From Hsuehochloa calcarea (taxonomy: Eukaryota; Streptophyta; Magnoliopsida; Poales; Poaceae): a stretch of DNA of 64,000 bases. The notes under the pieces are model-generated. The model did no database searches. It was not told where the DNA came from and saw only the letters and a program-made list of their open reading frames with translations. Positions 10,401-21,709 of the stretch are shown here, one piece after another (position 1 is the first letter of the stretch; each line of letters opens with the position of its first letter). Position numbers and translations under genes: made by a program. The stretch is from positions 19,230,473 to 19,294,472 of the forward strand of contig CM070611.1 in the NCBI GenBank assembly GCA_036346395.1, read 5' to 3'.

Positions 10401-11483
10401 CACAGAGGGAGCAAGGTGTGCTGGGTGGTGATGAAAGGGAGCTAAGAAAGAGCTCCACGGGTGGACCTGGTCCAAGCACTGCCATGGGAGCACCGAGCGC
10501 GATGGGAGCAGTTGAGAAGAGGACGCACGGGGGTGGTGCACTGACCAGCATTAAATGCAAAGAGTCGTTGGCCACGACACGGAGTGGACAGGGCACTACG
10601 CTGCTCACGTCTTCCTCTGCCCATGGCGTAGTGCGCACGCGAGCGAGGGAGCGCGAGGAAGGAGATGACTTAGCCGTTGTTGGATCAAAATCGAATGGTT
10701 CAAGTGAATGGGGCGATCGGTCGGTCCGATCGGCCACTCCATCCAAGCTGTTGATCTCCAAATCGGACGGTTCAAGTGAATGGGACGATCGACCGGTCCG
10801 ATCGGTCAATCAATCCAGCCGTGATCTCCAAATCGGACGGCCCCCCCCGGTGATCGAATCGGCAACGATCCGCGCCAACGTGGCCCACGCGATGACGATC
10901 CGACGGCCCACAGTGCTCGTGCCCGATCGACCGCGGTGGTGCAGCTAGTTGACTGGGCCGAGTCAAGTGGCTCGAGCCCGAGTAACAGTACCAGCCAGTT
11001 TGAGTTTTGAATTTAAAGCTGAGATTTGGAGGAATTGCTTGAGGTAGCAAATAAGCTCCAAAAAGTATGAAGTTTTAACTGGAGGTTGCCGACCTTAGGA
11101 TTAACCTTACATAAAATTTCCAGAGATTTTCATGCATTGTATTTTTCTCAAGAAATTCTAGAAGGTTTGAGTTAGGGTTTGACCAGAGTTTTTGTTGGTT
11201 TGACTTGCCTCCAAAAATTATCAAATAATTTCTAAAAATTATGAAATAATTCCGAGGTGTCACATACCATCCCTAGAGCCCAGGAAAAATATTTACATGG
11301 GTTTGTCACAAGATTTTCCCAAGGAGGTTTTTGATTGGAGTCAATTGAGGATTTTGATTTTGATTTCCATAATTCCTTTATAAGAATTACAGAAATGTTC
11401 AAGGACTTCAAGATACAAGAAATGTTTTAATTTCTACTCATTTTCTTGCATTGGAAGTAATGACTTAGAATTGGGGTGTTACA
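7428..11483 (-). repeat. 3' LTR of the truncated gypsy element, about 4.06 kb
   Basis: On the minus strand it begins TGTAACACCCCAATTC (at 11483) and ends CCGGGGTCTCACA (at 7428). The purine-rich tract TAAGGAGTGGAGGTTT directly precedes it at 11484-11499, as expected for a 3' LTR. The length is large for an LTR but known among chromoviruses. Long plus-strand frames inside it, such as 10193-10948, have no recognisable content. Confidence 0.75.
10684..10840. repeat. About 70-bp tandem repeat in the LTR
   Basis: Two full units and the start of a third (TCCAAATCGGACGG), each with a palindromic core around CCGATCGG. Confidence 0.7.
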
Positions 11484-11524
11484 AAACCTCCACTCCTTAC
11501 AAAAATCTCGTCCCGAGATTTGGC

Positions 11525-12330
11525 TCACTCGGTAAAGAAAGATGGATAGTCTGCACGGAGACGATCTTCCCTTTCCCAAGTAGCCTCATCATCGGAATGG
11601 TTCGACCACTGAACTTTAAGGAATCTGATGGTTCTATTTCTTGTTCTTCGTTCAGCCTCATCGAGTATGTGAACAGGGTGCTCGCGGTAGGTCAAATCTT
11701 CCTGAACATCGAGAGTTTCGAACGGAGCTTCCTCAGTTGGAACACGGAGGCACTTCTTTAGCTGGGACACATGCAAGACATCATGTACCCCCTCAAGTGT
11801 AGCTGGCAACTCCAACTTATAGGCAACAGCTCCCTTCTTCTCGATAATCCGGTAGGGACCGACATATCGAGGAGCTAACTTGCCCTTGACGCCGAAACGT
11901 TGATGGCCCTTCAAAGGGGAGACTTTGAGATAAACAAAGTCATTAGGCTCAAAGCTCAACTCACGATGACGGCGATCCGCATAGCTCTTTTGCCTGGATT
12001 GAGCTGTGCGCAAGCGATCACGAATAAGCTGGACTTGGCTCTCGACCTCATTAATCGAGTCCGGGCCAAAGAGAGGTCTTTCACCGGTCTCAGACCAGTT
12101 CAACGGGGTTCTACACTTCCTCCCGTATAAGGCCTCGAAAGGTGCCATGCCGAGACTGGCTTGAAGGTGTTGTTGTAGGAGAACTCGGCAAATAGCAAGC
12201 ACTTCTCCCAATTCTTTCCAAAGGAAAGAACACAAGCACGGAGCATGTCCTCCAACACTTGGTTGACCCTTTCGGTCTGACCATCAGTTTGGGGGTGATA
12301 TGCTGTGCTAAAGGTAAGACGGGTCCCCAT
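11525..12330 (-). pseudogene. Integrase C-terminus and chromodomain-like end of gypsy pol
   Basis: Two frames joined by a shift near 12130-12200. The first (from 12330) has STAYHPQTDGQTERVNQVLE, the conserved core end of Ty3/gypsy integrase. The second has EALYGRKCRTPL, then KGHQRFGVKGKLAPRYVGPY (GPY/F module), then HVSQLKKCL and a Trp-containing chromodomain-type end (WSNHSDDEATWE). The frame closes 41 nt before the LTR. The catalytic Asp/Asp residues lie in the lost part, so no integration activity is possible. Confidence 0.88.
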
Positions 12331-12787
12331 AGAAAGAGAAAATGCAGTTTTGCAAAAAGACCCTCAGAATTCTGAAAATTACGAGAATTTTTTTGCAAAT
12401 AAGAAAATTTTGCGGGAAACCCCTCGGATTTTCTGAAAACTACGTGAATTTTCTTCTCAGAATTGAAATTTCGTGTTTTAACCCTTAGAAATTGCAGAAT
12501 TCACCGAAAGTTCTTTTTCAAGCAGAAAAGGGCCTCGGGAATTCAAATTTTGAATCAATTTTAACATTTGAAGCATGTTTAACTTTGTTATTATTATTTC
12601 TATACAATTTATATATTGTATTTACTATTAATGATTATTTGTGATTATTTATATTGCTTTTAATAACTGAAAATAACAGTAAATCATGACAAATTCATAG
12701 AAAAACATGAGAACATTATGAGAATATTGCAACCGTTTTTGCGAATTACCAGTAGTAATCTTATGGAATCTTTGCATAAATATGCAG
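12331..12787 (+). other. Untranslated leader of copia A, remaining part
   Basis: About 12345-12540 holds three imperfect repeats of a roughly 65-bp segment (GCAAAAA/GACCCTCAGAATT-type, then ...CCCCTCGGATT..., then ...CCCTTAGAAATT...). The rest is AT-rich without a frame. Confidence 0.4.
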
Positions 12788-13727
12788 ATGACTGGTATTA
12801 CGAACCGGGAGTTCGAAGAGCTGGCCCAGCATGGCCACAATTTCATGACTTGGGCATCAGATGTAGAAATCGCACTTGGAGCCAAGAAGCTCTGTGCTGC
12901 TATTAGACTGCCCCCCTGAAGGACGCCACTCCAACCGCTGAGGAGAATGATCAAGCACTTCATTTCCTCAGACATCATCTCTACCTAACACTCAAGAATG
13001 AGTATATAGCAGAAAAGAACGTACTAGCTTCATGGACCGCACTGAAGAAGCGGTTTCGAGAAGCTGAAGTACACCATTCTTCCTCGGGCAGAGCAAGAAT
13101 GGAATCGATTACGTTTTGCTGACTACAAGACCGTGGGGAGTATAATTCTGCATTGCAAAGAATTTGTACAAATCTTCAACTCTGTGGTAAAGTAACCACA
13201 GATGAGCAAAAGATCGAGACAACTCTCTCTACCTTTCACCCAAACGCGGTGCAATCCGCACACAACTATTGTTAGGATGCCTACAAGGAATATGCCGAAA
13301 TGATTGACATCATGCAAGTTGCGGAAGCTCAAGATGACGTTCTTAGAAAGAACTACATCTCATAGCCGCCTAGTAGCAAAGTTGGTCATGAGGTCAATGC
13401 AAGCAGCTACAAGGTGAGGAAGCCTCACCCAAAAGAAAGAGGCAAGAAGGGTAAGGTCTTGTGTCGCAAAACCAGACAGAATGTTCAAGTCAAGAAGAGT
13501 GAACAAAAGAAGCGCGACGAGAAGCCCTATGGTCAGTAGGACCAAAGTTGCTACAAATATGGCATTTGGGGTCATTGGTCACGTGTTTACCATGAGTCGC
13601 AACACGTGATCGATGCCTTCAAGGCTAAGAAAAAGGGCAAAGGACAGCATAAGACACACCTCGCTATTGCAGGTACAGAGGATCCACGATCATGGGATGC
13701 ACCCATGGATGTGAACAGCCATATAGC
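12788..13727 (+). pseudogene. Copia A gag (broken)
   Basis: Gag coats the element RNA in a virus-like particle. The start is ATG at 12788, followed by FMTWASDVEIALGAKKL, typical of plant copia gag (UBN2-like). A frameshift at the C-run near 12914 and in-frame stops follow. In the shifted frames LRHHLYLTLKNEYIAEK, ...EYNSALQRI and an EAQDDVLRKNY stretch remain recognisable. The zinc knuckle near 13550 is degenerate (CYKYGIWGHWSRVYH; two of its four ligands are lost). The frame is cut at 13727 by a solo LTR. Confidence 0.8.
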
Positions 13728-15486
13728 TGTAACACCCCAGCCCAACACTGAGCCTGGAATGCCACTAAACTACTCTCTAAACTAATAATTATTGACACAC
13801 TATAAAATTTCAGCAAGAAAACATCAATAAACATATCCATGGACCACAAAAGAACATGCATAATTATGGATCAAGCGATAATAAATAAGCAAGGGGAAAT
13901 GTAATCAAGTAAACAATCCAGGATAGCACCAACTACTGAATCCAAATTATTGGAATAAATAATCTAGTCCAAAATGTGACCTAAACTTTATTCAGCCTCT
14001 AACATGTCCAAGAGTAATCCAACATTGAATGAAAAGGTTCTTATGGCAAATGATCATGTGATTGAAGTATGGGTCTAATCCATGTGCTCTACTCGCTCTC
14101 AGTCACGGCGTCCTCGAAGATCACCTAAAGACAACAAAAGAGCAAGGGTGAGTCCACGACTCAGCAAACACATCAATATACAACGAACAATAATAAATCA
14201 ACAATAATCAATAACTTCATTATCATCACAGGTACTTCTATTAATATTCTCATGCCGTTATCTTCTCTTTGTTTCACACACATTCATCTCATAAATCAAT
14301 GCAACACTAATCTACATGTCCACATGCACTTCTTTTGCGTATACCGGTATAGCATGAGTGAATGCTCGCGACAACATTCACTCTCAAGCCCGTTCCTCCA
14401 CAAGGATCGGGGACCTCCTCCACTCCCGTGGAGTTGTGATCATTCATGACCACCTGCTCATATGCAAAGATGCTTATGAATGCAAACATGCATAATTTCA
14501 TAATACTCACCATATCCAATTTTTCATCATGTCCATTAACCATATAGATCCATACCATTCCATTGCTTGCAATCAAATAAAATAAAAGCACAACAATAAT
14601 GGTAATGGAAGATAAAGAAAACAGTGATCAATCATTGATCGTTGTCTACCATGCACTTGCCTTTACTAGTTGCGACGCACGGTTTGGCTAGAAGATGGCA
14701 ACAAGCACGACGCCTCTCCTACATTATATACACAAATTTCAATACAAGCTACATCATCAAGAATAGCAATCAATAGACATCGCTCCTACCCGTCCCTAAA
14801 TATACCACGCTTCTCCGGTACCGAATAGTTACCCATTGCTGTCTTGGTACTAAAACGAACATAACTTTTGACTCAAAAGTCCGATCACGACCAACCACCC
14901 AGTTCTGGATTCTACACAAAATTCTCCTCATTTTCTTAGATTACCAAGACTCCTAATTAAATCATCTAACCCTCCGTTTTTAGCCCAGAAAACCGATCTG
15001 TCCGCTTCGGAACAGCGGTCTTACTAAATTCATAACTTTTGTTTTACCCAACCAAAATTCGATTTCTTAGATTGTACAGAACCCTTAGACAATTATCTAC
15101 ATCTTTCATGTAGATCAAAAACTCTAATTAGTCTAATTACTATTTTTAATCCGCAGTCTACCAAAACAGCGCCGAAAGACGACAACCACAATGACAGCAG
15201 CCTTCCAAAATTCATAACTCGAATTCTACTTGTCCGATTGACATGTTTAAATATTCTATAGAAAGATATCGAAATTATCTACAATTAACTAGTAGATGAC
15301 ATTTCCAAAATTTGCCATTAAGGTACCCGAATAATTCGTTCAACAGAACAACAGGCTAAACAGATCTATTAATCGATATCTCCGACTACAAACATCATAT
15401 TAATCTCCCTTACTGTTCCGACAAATCATTCTAGTCTGCATGCAAATAATGCTACGACCAACTAGTTAACTACTACTTAGCAATAG

Positions 15487-16329
15487 TGATACGGATCCAC
15501 CTAGTTGATTAGATGAATCCTGATTGTTGGCCCAATCTTTCACGGTACACTCGAAGATCAGTAGCAATCTCACAAACCAATCTAATAGATTGAATTGCAA
15601 GTCGTAGCGTTAGGTGAATAGTACTCCGAAGCAAGAGATAGATATCTTGATCTTGCTTTCAATCTTTCTCCCTCAATCTCTCCAACTCATATCACGACTC
15701 AAGAACACACGATATGCGCCAAAACGGCTTTTCTGATTTTTATTATCTAAATCATAACTTGTCCTCCATATGGTGCGGCCATGGGGGGTTTATATAGCCT
15801 CCCACGCAAGCACAAACCGAATTGCTACAAGATCCGATCAATAATCGCTTCATGTGAATAAGAAGAGTCTGCCATCGCTCACGTGAACAAGATCCGAGTC
15901 TGCCATCGCTCACGTGAAAAGAAACCAAAAAAACTTTCTTTATTAGAATTTAAACTATTCTAGTTTTGGAATAAAATATTAATCACCAATTGGTCATGCG
16001 AATTGGATCCAAATCAACCAATCCACATGCCATGTTCTGGCGCCCTCTCCATGGATGGCGAAATCTCCCTCTTGGTTTCCCTTGTGTTGTGGGCTTTCCT
16101 TCTCTTAGCTTCTTGCACAAACTTGTTCCATGCACTTGATGCTTCTTCTCACGCCAATGCAACCCTTGCTGCCATACCACCACATGTCTTTCTTGATTGC
16201 ACGCACGCGCTAGGGTTTTATCCCGAGAGAACGTCCTGTCTCTTGGCCAAGATCCCCATCCACCCTATCGGCCTTCACAACATTTTGTTTTACCTTTTGC
16301 AATGCTTGGGTTGTAGATATGGCGTATCA
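15487..16329 (-). repeat. 3' LTR of the small gypsy element
   Basis: 843 bp, plus strand TGATACGGATCC...GGCGTATCA. It aligns by eye along its length with 17625-18473. Confidence 0.92.
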
Positions 16330-16399
16330 TCCTCCTTTCTTCAAGAAAAGACGTCCTCGTCTTTTGTGTAACCTCGTGAATCTCCGCTCGGGGTAGTCT

Positions 16400-17161
16400 T
16401 CACGATCGCTTTTTAGCTATGATCTCCTCAAGATGAATAGAATTCTCTGGCATAGGACACATGGTATATGATCTTCCCTGATGCACCAAAGAGTACTTGT
16501 TGGACCTCCCGTGGTGCGTAGCATTGCGATCATACTGCCACGGACGCCCCAACAACAAGTGACATGCATGCATAGGCACGACGTCACACTCCACTTTGTC
16601 GTGATAGTCTCCTACTGAAAAACAAACTTTGACACGATGAGTAATTTTCAGTTTACCGACATTATGTAACCATTGTGCATAATACGGTTCTGGATGTCGC
16701 CAGGTTGTCAACCCCAAAGCTTGCACCAAATCGTTGCTAATGATATTGTTGTAGCTTCCACCATCAACGATAAGTTTGTAAACTTTGCCATTGATTTTGC
16801 ACTCAGATTTGTCAGATTTGAAAACGTTGGTTCGCTGCCCCGTTGTGAGAATGGAAGTGCTGTCAACTCGAACCGTCTTGGTCAGCATACAAAGACCATC
16901 TTGTGGTGCCTCACTAGTAGTTTTGTCATTATGGAACGACACCTCTTGCTGTTTTTGGGTAGAAAGAAGGTCGCCAATTCTAATTTCTTCGTTCTTCCCG
17001 ACCAACCGTTCTTCTTCACGTTTCTTGGCCTTTAGCCTTTGCTGCTGCTCTTTAATGTCTCCTTGGGCCTTGTCTCGTCGCTGTCTATCTTCAAAGTACC
17101 TTGACGAGGACCAAGATGTAATGTCCTTTCGTGTTCCTCTCCATGGAAAGGAGTACCGCAT
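16400..17161 (-). CDS. Gypsy aspartic-protease-type protein, 253 codons
   Basis: The open frame has a charged, coiled-coil-like N-terminal third (Gln/Lys/Glu/Arg-rich, residues 20-60). An aspartic protease fold of the retroviral type follows: KLIVDGGSYNNIIS with the catalytic-type Asp at residue 133 (D-G-G in place of D-T/S-G), WLHNVGK..., and LLLGRPWQ near residues 202-209. This resembles the gag-protease junction of Ty3/gypsy polyproteins. No zinc knuckle, reverse transcriptase or integrase follows before the LTR. The Asp-Gly-Gly triad is common in this plant group, so activity cannot be excluded. The frame may begin upstream without an ATG. The element lies inside a solo LTR, in the copia A gag region. 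Confidence 0.75.
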   Translation of the reverse strand: MRYSFPWRGTRKDITSWSSSRYFEDRQRRDKAQGDIKEQQQRLKAKKREEERLVGKNEEIRIGDLLSTQKQQEVSFHNDKTTSEAPQDGLCMLTKTVRVDSTSILTTGQRTNVFKSDKSECKINGKVYKLIVDGGSYNNIISNDLVQALGLTTWRHPEPYYAQWLHNVGKLKITHRVKVCFSVGDYHDKVECDVVPMHACHLLLGRPWQYDRNATHHGRSNKYSLVHQGRSYTMCPMPENSIHLEEIIAKKRS

Positions 17162-17610
17162 GACGGGGCGTGATGCAACTCGATGTATGTCTTTGTTCTT
17201 TCAACCAATATGCACCAATCACCAACGAACATGCTCTCATATGCATAGGAATCACGTCACAAGTAACAACAAAGCAGATACCCATCCAAAGAAAATTTTA
17301 CCTCCACTTGTTTTGTGATCGAATGTGCTTGAACCTCCAAAGCAATAGATATGGCTCGGATGTGGCTTTGTGATCAACCCCAATCTGTCCACAAGTGTTT
17401 GGCTTGCAGGCGTTTGTCAAGCTTCCCGTATCGATCATCATAGCACAACTGTGTTCCCACTCGACACCGATTGAAGAATATGTAGCTCGGATCGTGGAGT
17501 GGATCCTCCTCACATTGATCTATAGTGTAGCCGAATTGCATGACCAACTTCATGTCCTTCAGACGGCCATGTCGATACTTGATCTTCGTAGCAACGGTCA
17601 CGTGAACAAT

Positions 17611-17624
17611 CAAGCTCGATACCA
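17611..17624 (-). other. Primer-binding-like site of the small gypsy element
   Basis: Minus strand TGGTATCGAGCTTG, which is the usual TGGTATCAGAGC with one base missing, directly next to the LTR. Confidence 0.65.
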
Positions 17625-18473
17625 CGATACGGATCCACCTAGTTGATTAGATGAATCGATTGTTGGCCCAATCTTTCACGGTACACTCAAGATCAAGAGC
17701 AATCTCACAAACCAATCTAATAGATTGAATTGCAAGTCGTAGCGTTAGGTGAATAGTACTCCGAAGCAAGAGATAGATATCTTGATCTTGCTTTCAATCT
17801 TTCTCCCTCAATCTCTCCAACTCATATCACGACTCAAGAACACACGATATGCGCCAAAACGGCTTTTCTGATTTTTATTATCTAAATCATAACTTGTCCT
17901 CCATATGGTGCGGCCATGGGGGGTTTATATAGCCTCCCACGCAAGCACAAACCGAATTGCTACAAGAATCAGATCGAATAATCGCTCATGTGAATAAGAG
18001 AGTCGGTTCTTCGCTCACGTGAACAAGATCCGAGTCGATTCATCGTTCACGTGAACGATAAACCAAAAAAACTTTCTTTTATTAGAATTTAAACTATTCT
18101 AGTTTTTGGAATAAAATATTAATCACCAATTGGCTGTCTGAATTGGATCCAAACTGAACCAATCCACATGCCATGTTCCTGGCGTCCTCTCCATGGATGG
18201 CGAAATCTCCCTCTTGGTTTCCCTTGTGTTGTGGGCTTTCCTTCTCTTAGCTTCTTGCACAAACTTGTTCCATGCACTTGATGCTTCTTCTCACGCCAAT
18301 GCAACCCTTGCTGCCATACCACCACATGTCTTTCTTGATTGCACGCACGCGCTAGGGTTTTATCCCGAGAGAACGTCCTGTCTCGTTGGCCAGCATCCCC
18401 ATCCACCCTATCGGCCTTCACAACATTTTGTTTTACCTTTTGCAATGCTTGGGTTGTAGATATGGCCGTATCA
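17625..18473 (-). repeat. 5' LTR of the small gypsy element
   Basis: 849 bp, plus strand (C)GATACGGATCC...GGCCGTATCA. The first base is C instead of T compared with the partner LTR. Confidence 0.9.
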
Positions 18474-18547
18474 AATAGCTAATTCATCTATTTCTATCCA
18501 CTGTACAGGAGGCACTTCTCTAATCACACACCAATTCGGCCCAAAGC

Positions 18548-18713
18548 AATTAGCTACCACTAATCACGTGCATGCATACAAGAGTGGTCCGTAATTGATT
18601 AGCTAATCTTAGCAGTAAACAGCCTAAAGTAATTAACTAGTACCACTAATTACATGTTTGCATACGAGAGTGGCTCCTCCCAATGATTAGCTAGACTTTG
18701 CAGTACACAAAAG
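18548..18713. repeat. Diverged tandem repeat of about 83 bp in the solo LTR
   Basis: Two copies (18548-18629, 18630-18713) share TACCACTAAT.AC, TGCATAC.AGAGTGG and ATTAGCTA. Confidence 0.7.
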
Positions 18714-19078
18714 AAGTAATCCCGTTATTACTCATAGCAGTAAAGAATTAAAACACAACACCACACGCACCTACCTAAACGGACGGCAGAGCCTCGTGCG
18801 TGGGCAAGAAAACCAACGCCAAAGACTGCTTCCACGCCAAGACACGGCAGAGGCACCAAAGACCGAGCGACAACGTGCATGCGGCCGTTCACGCGCGCAC
18901 GCCGACGCACAGGCGAGTAGCGGCCAAAGCAAGCGGCGGCGGCTGGATAAAAAAAGAAAAGACTGCTAGGGTTTCTAGAATCCACTCCCACGATTTATAT
19001 AGCCCTTAAAAAAACTCTGAACTATCCTATTTTCACGTATTCTATTTATTTAATTACGCACAAGCCCTTAAAGACGTT

Positions 19079-19107
19079 ATTATTTATTTATTTATTTATT
19101 TATTTTT
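19079..19107. repeat. (TTTA)n microsatellite
   Basis: About seven TTTA units next to the end of the solo LTR. Confidence 0.9.
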
Positions 19108-19124
19108 CGGAATATTACAATAGC

Positions 19125-20277
19125 AGCCCCCATCACACATTCTTTGGACATCGCAGCAGCATTAGCTGTAGTTGCCGAAGAAGAGAAGATGGACATGGCA
19201 CAAATTCAGGAAGAGGTTTCTTCATACTTTGCTGGTTCGATCTAGTGCACGCATTGCACTTAGATTTTACAGTCATTTGTAGTTTATGGTTGTGATAGAA
19301 CATTGATTTTGAATAATAGTTGTAAGCTCTAGGAGATTAAAGCAATAAATTCTTATTATGAGTCCCGCATGACTTTTTCCCGTATTAATAGCAAATTGTG
19401 TTCGGTTTTGAAGTATTTTACTTATATGTGTGGATTGTTTCCTACCCCATATTAATAAATACTTTTATATATCAGAACGCGTGCGGTGCTCTATGGAGGA
19501 AGTGTGCTTAGCAGACTACGGCACAACGAATACCATATTAAGAGAGAATTTTTTTCTCCAGTCGATCAGCAAGAATAATGCTGGTAGTCTTACGACAATA
19601 GTAGGCAGCGGTACTTGTATAATAGGCTCAGAAAAAGCCACAATTATACTCGCGATGGGCACAACATTGGTCATTGAAAAAGCCTTGTTGTACACAGAAT
19701 CGATTAGGACTCTCTTAAGATTTAAAGATATTCGCGCTAACGGTTTCCACGTAGAGACTGAAGAAGAGTTTGGTAAGGAGTACCTACTCATTACAAAGCG
19801 CGAAGAAAATAGAAAAAGGGTATTAGAAAGACTTCCTTCATATGAATCTGGGCTATACTACACTCACATTAAGGCACCTACAGCCTATACTGTCCTGAAA
19901 ATAACTTTTGAAGATCTGAACTTTTCTGTCTCTAACATGATAGATTATGCCACCCCGGTCTTAGAATAATGAGAAATATAATTAATAATTCTCAGGGACA
20001 TAATGTCAATGTAAAGAATTTCCCGAATCCAGAAGATTTTGCCCTGCATGTGCCACCGAGAAAATGATTACTAGACCTTCTACTCTGAAAGTAAAGGATA
20101 AAATCCCTGCATTTATGGACCATATCGAGGGAGACATTTGCGGTCCTATACATCCCCTATCAGTGTCATTTAGGTACTTTATGGTGCTCATCTATGTTTC
20201 CTCAAAATGGTCGCATGTATATTTATTGTCTACGAGAAACCATGCTTTTGCAAAGCTAATCTCGTAGATAATTAAAA
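19125..20277 (+). pseudogene. Copia A end of gag, protease and start of integrase
   Basis: After the solo LTR the copia sequence resumes. A non-coding or shifted piece (to about 19430) leads to an open frame of 179 codons with CLADYGTTNTILRE, the protease site region (usual D-S/T-G or D-S-A replaced by D-Y-G). It continues through LLRFKDIRANGFHVET and SGLYYTHI. Then comes the integrase start (20064 on): GDICGPIHPLSVSFRYFMVL and the WSHV.LLSTRNHAFAKL segment. The HxxxH part of the zinc-binding domain is missing between 19970 and 20030. An in-frame TAG lies 10 nt before the Helitron. The element cannot make a working polyprotein. Confidence 0.85.
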
Positions 20278-20278
20278 T

Positions 20279-20592
20279 CTCTACTACTATATTTTTCAGT
20301 TTACCACGCCCCCACGCCCGTGCACCCGCTCAGTTTACCCCCACCCGCCCGTCCGCTTGACAGCCTCCCAACGCTCGCCCGCCTGCATCGGCCTCATCGC
20401 CAACTCCCTCCTTTCCTCTCCACCAGCTCTCGCCTCCTCCGTCTTCTCCACCAGATCTCTCCTCCTCCGCCCTTCCGGCCCTCCTCCCCTCTCGGCCCAC
20501 AGCCCTCCCTTCGCCCTCGTCCGCCTCCGCCTCGCCCACCGTCCCTATCGGCCCTCCGCCCCTCGTTCGCCCTCGTCCGCCTCCACCCCTAC
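20279..20592 (+). other. Helitron left part, C-rich
   Basis: Very C-rich (CCTCC/CGCCC runs), no recognisable protein; the Pro/Ser/Leu-rich frames follow the composition. It could be the 5' part of the captured gene or promoter sequence. The same type of sequence resumes at 26533 beyond the nested gypsy element. Confidence 0.4.
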
Positions 20593-21709
20593 TGATGAAG
20601 ACGGGGTGCCCGATCTTTCGATGAGATTGATAAATATCGATTTTGGTGGCGGCGACTCTCGCGATCCGACTACAATCGTACGACGACTCTTGCGCCTTAG
20701 CAATCGTTGAACCAACCCCGAGATGTTATTGACCTGCTGGAAGCACGATCAACCTAACCACGAAGGTCTATTCCTGCATGCAATCGAAGAACACGCAAGA
20801 ACAAGATAAAACGCAATCTGATGTATTGCAAATATTTATAAAATTTGATAAGGTGGGATTCAGAAGGATGTCTTAACAAGTGGTCGTTTGACACAACTGA
20901 AGAACAATAGTTTGCACAAGGGTTAAACCTTAACTCAACGAAATCCAAGGAAACTAGAGGGGGTGCGTCCTCCTTAAATAGGGGACGAGGAACCACAAAT
21001 CTAAAAGAATAGCAAGTTGGGACTAAAACTCATAGGTTACTGTTCATATGAACAGTAACTACACCCTAGGTGGGCCACCGGCATAGGGGCAAAGTTGAAT
21101 ATGATTACAAAGCCCCAAATCGGCCCAAATTGGTGTTGTAGCACATTCTTTTGACGATTATGAAGTCTATAGAACGAATTTGGAGGTGAGGCTAGATCCA
21201 TTGGAAATCTCTCGGAATAAGCTTTCCAACAAGCCTAAGAACACCCGAATCGGACTCCGTTTGCAAAAGTTATGGCTTTTTTACTACGGGTCTGTTGGGC
21301 TGTCATCATGCTGGATTGTTTCGGCGATTCTGACCTGTACAAAAATAATTTGAAGGTGGGGCTAGATCCGTTGGAAAGATGACGAGATAATCTTTCCATC
21401 AAGTACTGGTGGACCTCCAACGGACTCTGTATGTGAAAGTTATGCACGTTTGAAGTCGGTACTGTCTCCGGAGGCCGAATTGGATTTCAAAATAGGTCAA
21501 GCTTGAACTCGTGCAAATCTACCACTCCCTGTCTTTTATTACTGAAAATAACAACACATTTATTAGACAATATCATATAGTTCATGTAATATAAATGTAC
21601 TCCTAAAAACGAGCTCACCTGATAATCTAAGTGAAGTGTACGAACTCTTGTAATTGGAACAACAAGTATAGCAAATATGGTTGTATCCATAGGGGTTATG
21701 GTCTCATCA
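20593..21709 (-). repeat. 3' LTR of the gypsy element in the Helitron
   Basis: 1117 bp, plus strand TGATGAAGACGGGG...GTCTCATCA. It pairs with 25468-26532 along its length, with an extra segment near 21190-21240 that the partner lacks. Confidence 0.92.

Larger units (their letters stand above)
7428..12330 (-). mobile_element. Truncated Ty3/gypsy chromovirus-type element
   Basis: Minus-strand element represented by its 3' LTR and the end of pol. Coding sequence stops abruptly at 12330 within integrase, and the left part of pol, gag and the 5' LTR are absent. It sits in the leader of copia A. Since only one end is a true LTR end, the loss came from a deletion after or during insertion. Confidence 0.8.
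15487..18473 (-). mobile_element. Small non-autonomous gypsy element (protease only)
   Basis: Two similar direct LTRs flank about 1.3 kb. The 5-bp duplication AATAG stands on both sides (15482-15486 and 18474-18478). A primer-binding-like site abuts the right LTR and a purine tract (minus strand GAAGAAAGGAGGA) abuts the left one, so it runs leftwards. It encodes a protease-like protein but no reverse transcriptase or integrase, and depends on another element for movement. Confidence 0.9.
13728..19119 (-). repeat. Solo LTR of a gypsy element, itself interrupted
   Basis: The plus strand starts TGTAACACCCCAG and ends GGAATATTACA. Both sides carry the 5-bp duplication ATAGC (13723-13727 and 19120-19124), so both ends are genuine. 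Without the nested element and its duplication it is about 2.4 kb. There is no internal coding region of its own, so it is a solo LTR left by LTR-LTR recombination. On the minus strand the start TGTAATATTCCG resembles that of gypsy element C (TGTAATACCCCG), which favours minus orientation. Confidence 0.85.

Noticed and set aside
10193..10948. Plus-strand open frame of 251 codons
   Set aside because: It lies inside the 4-kb gypsy LTR, runs across a tandem repeat and has no recognisable domain; the opposite strand is open for 179 codons as well, pointing to composition.
7428..12330. Complete gypsy element
   Set aside because: Only one LTR and the end of pol are present; no partner LTR or duplication was found at 12330.
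20320..20710. Pro/Ser-rich frames at the Helitron left end
   Set aside because: They follow the C-rich composition, and the longer ones run into the LTR at 20593.
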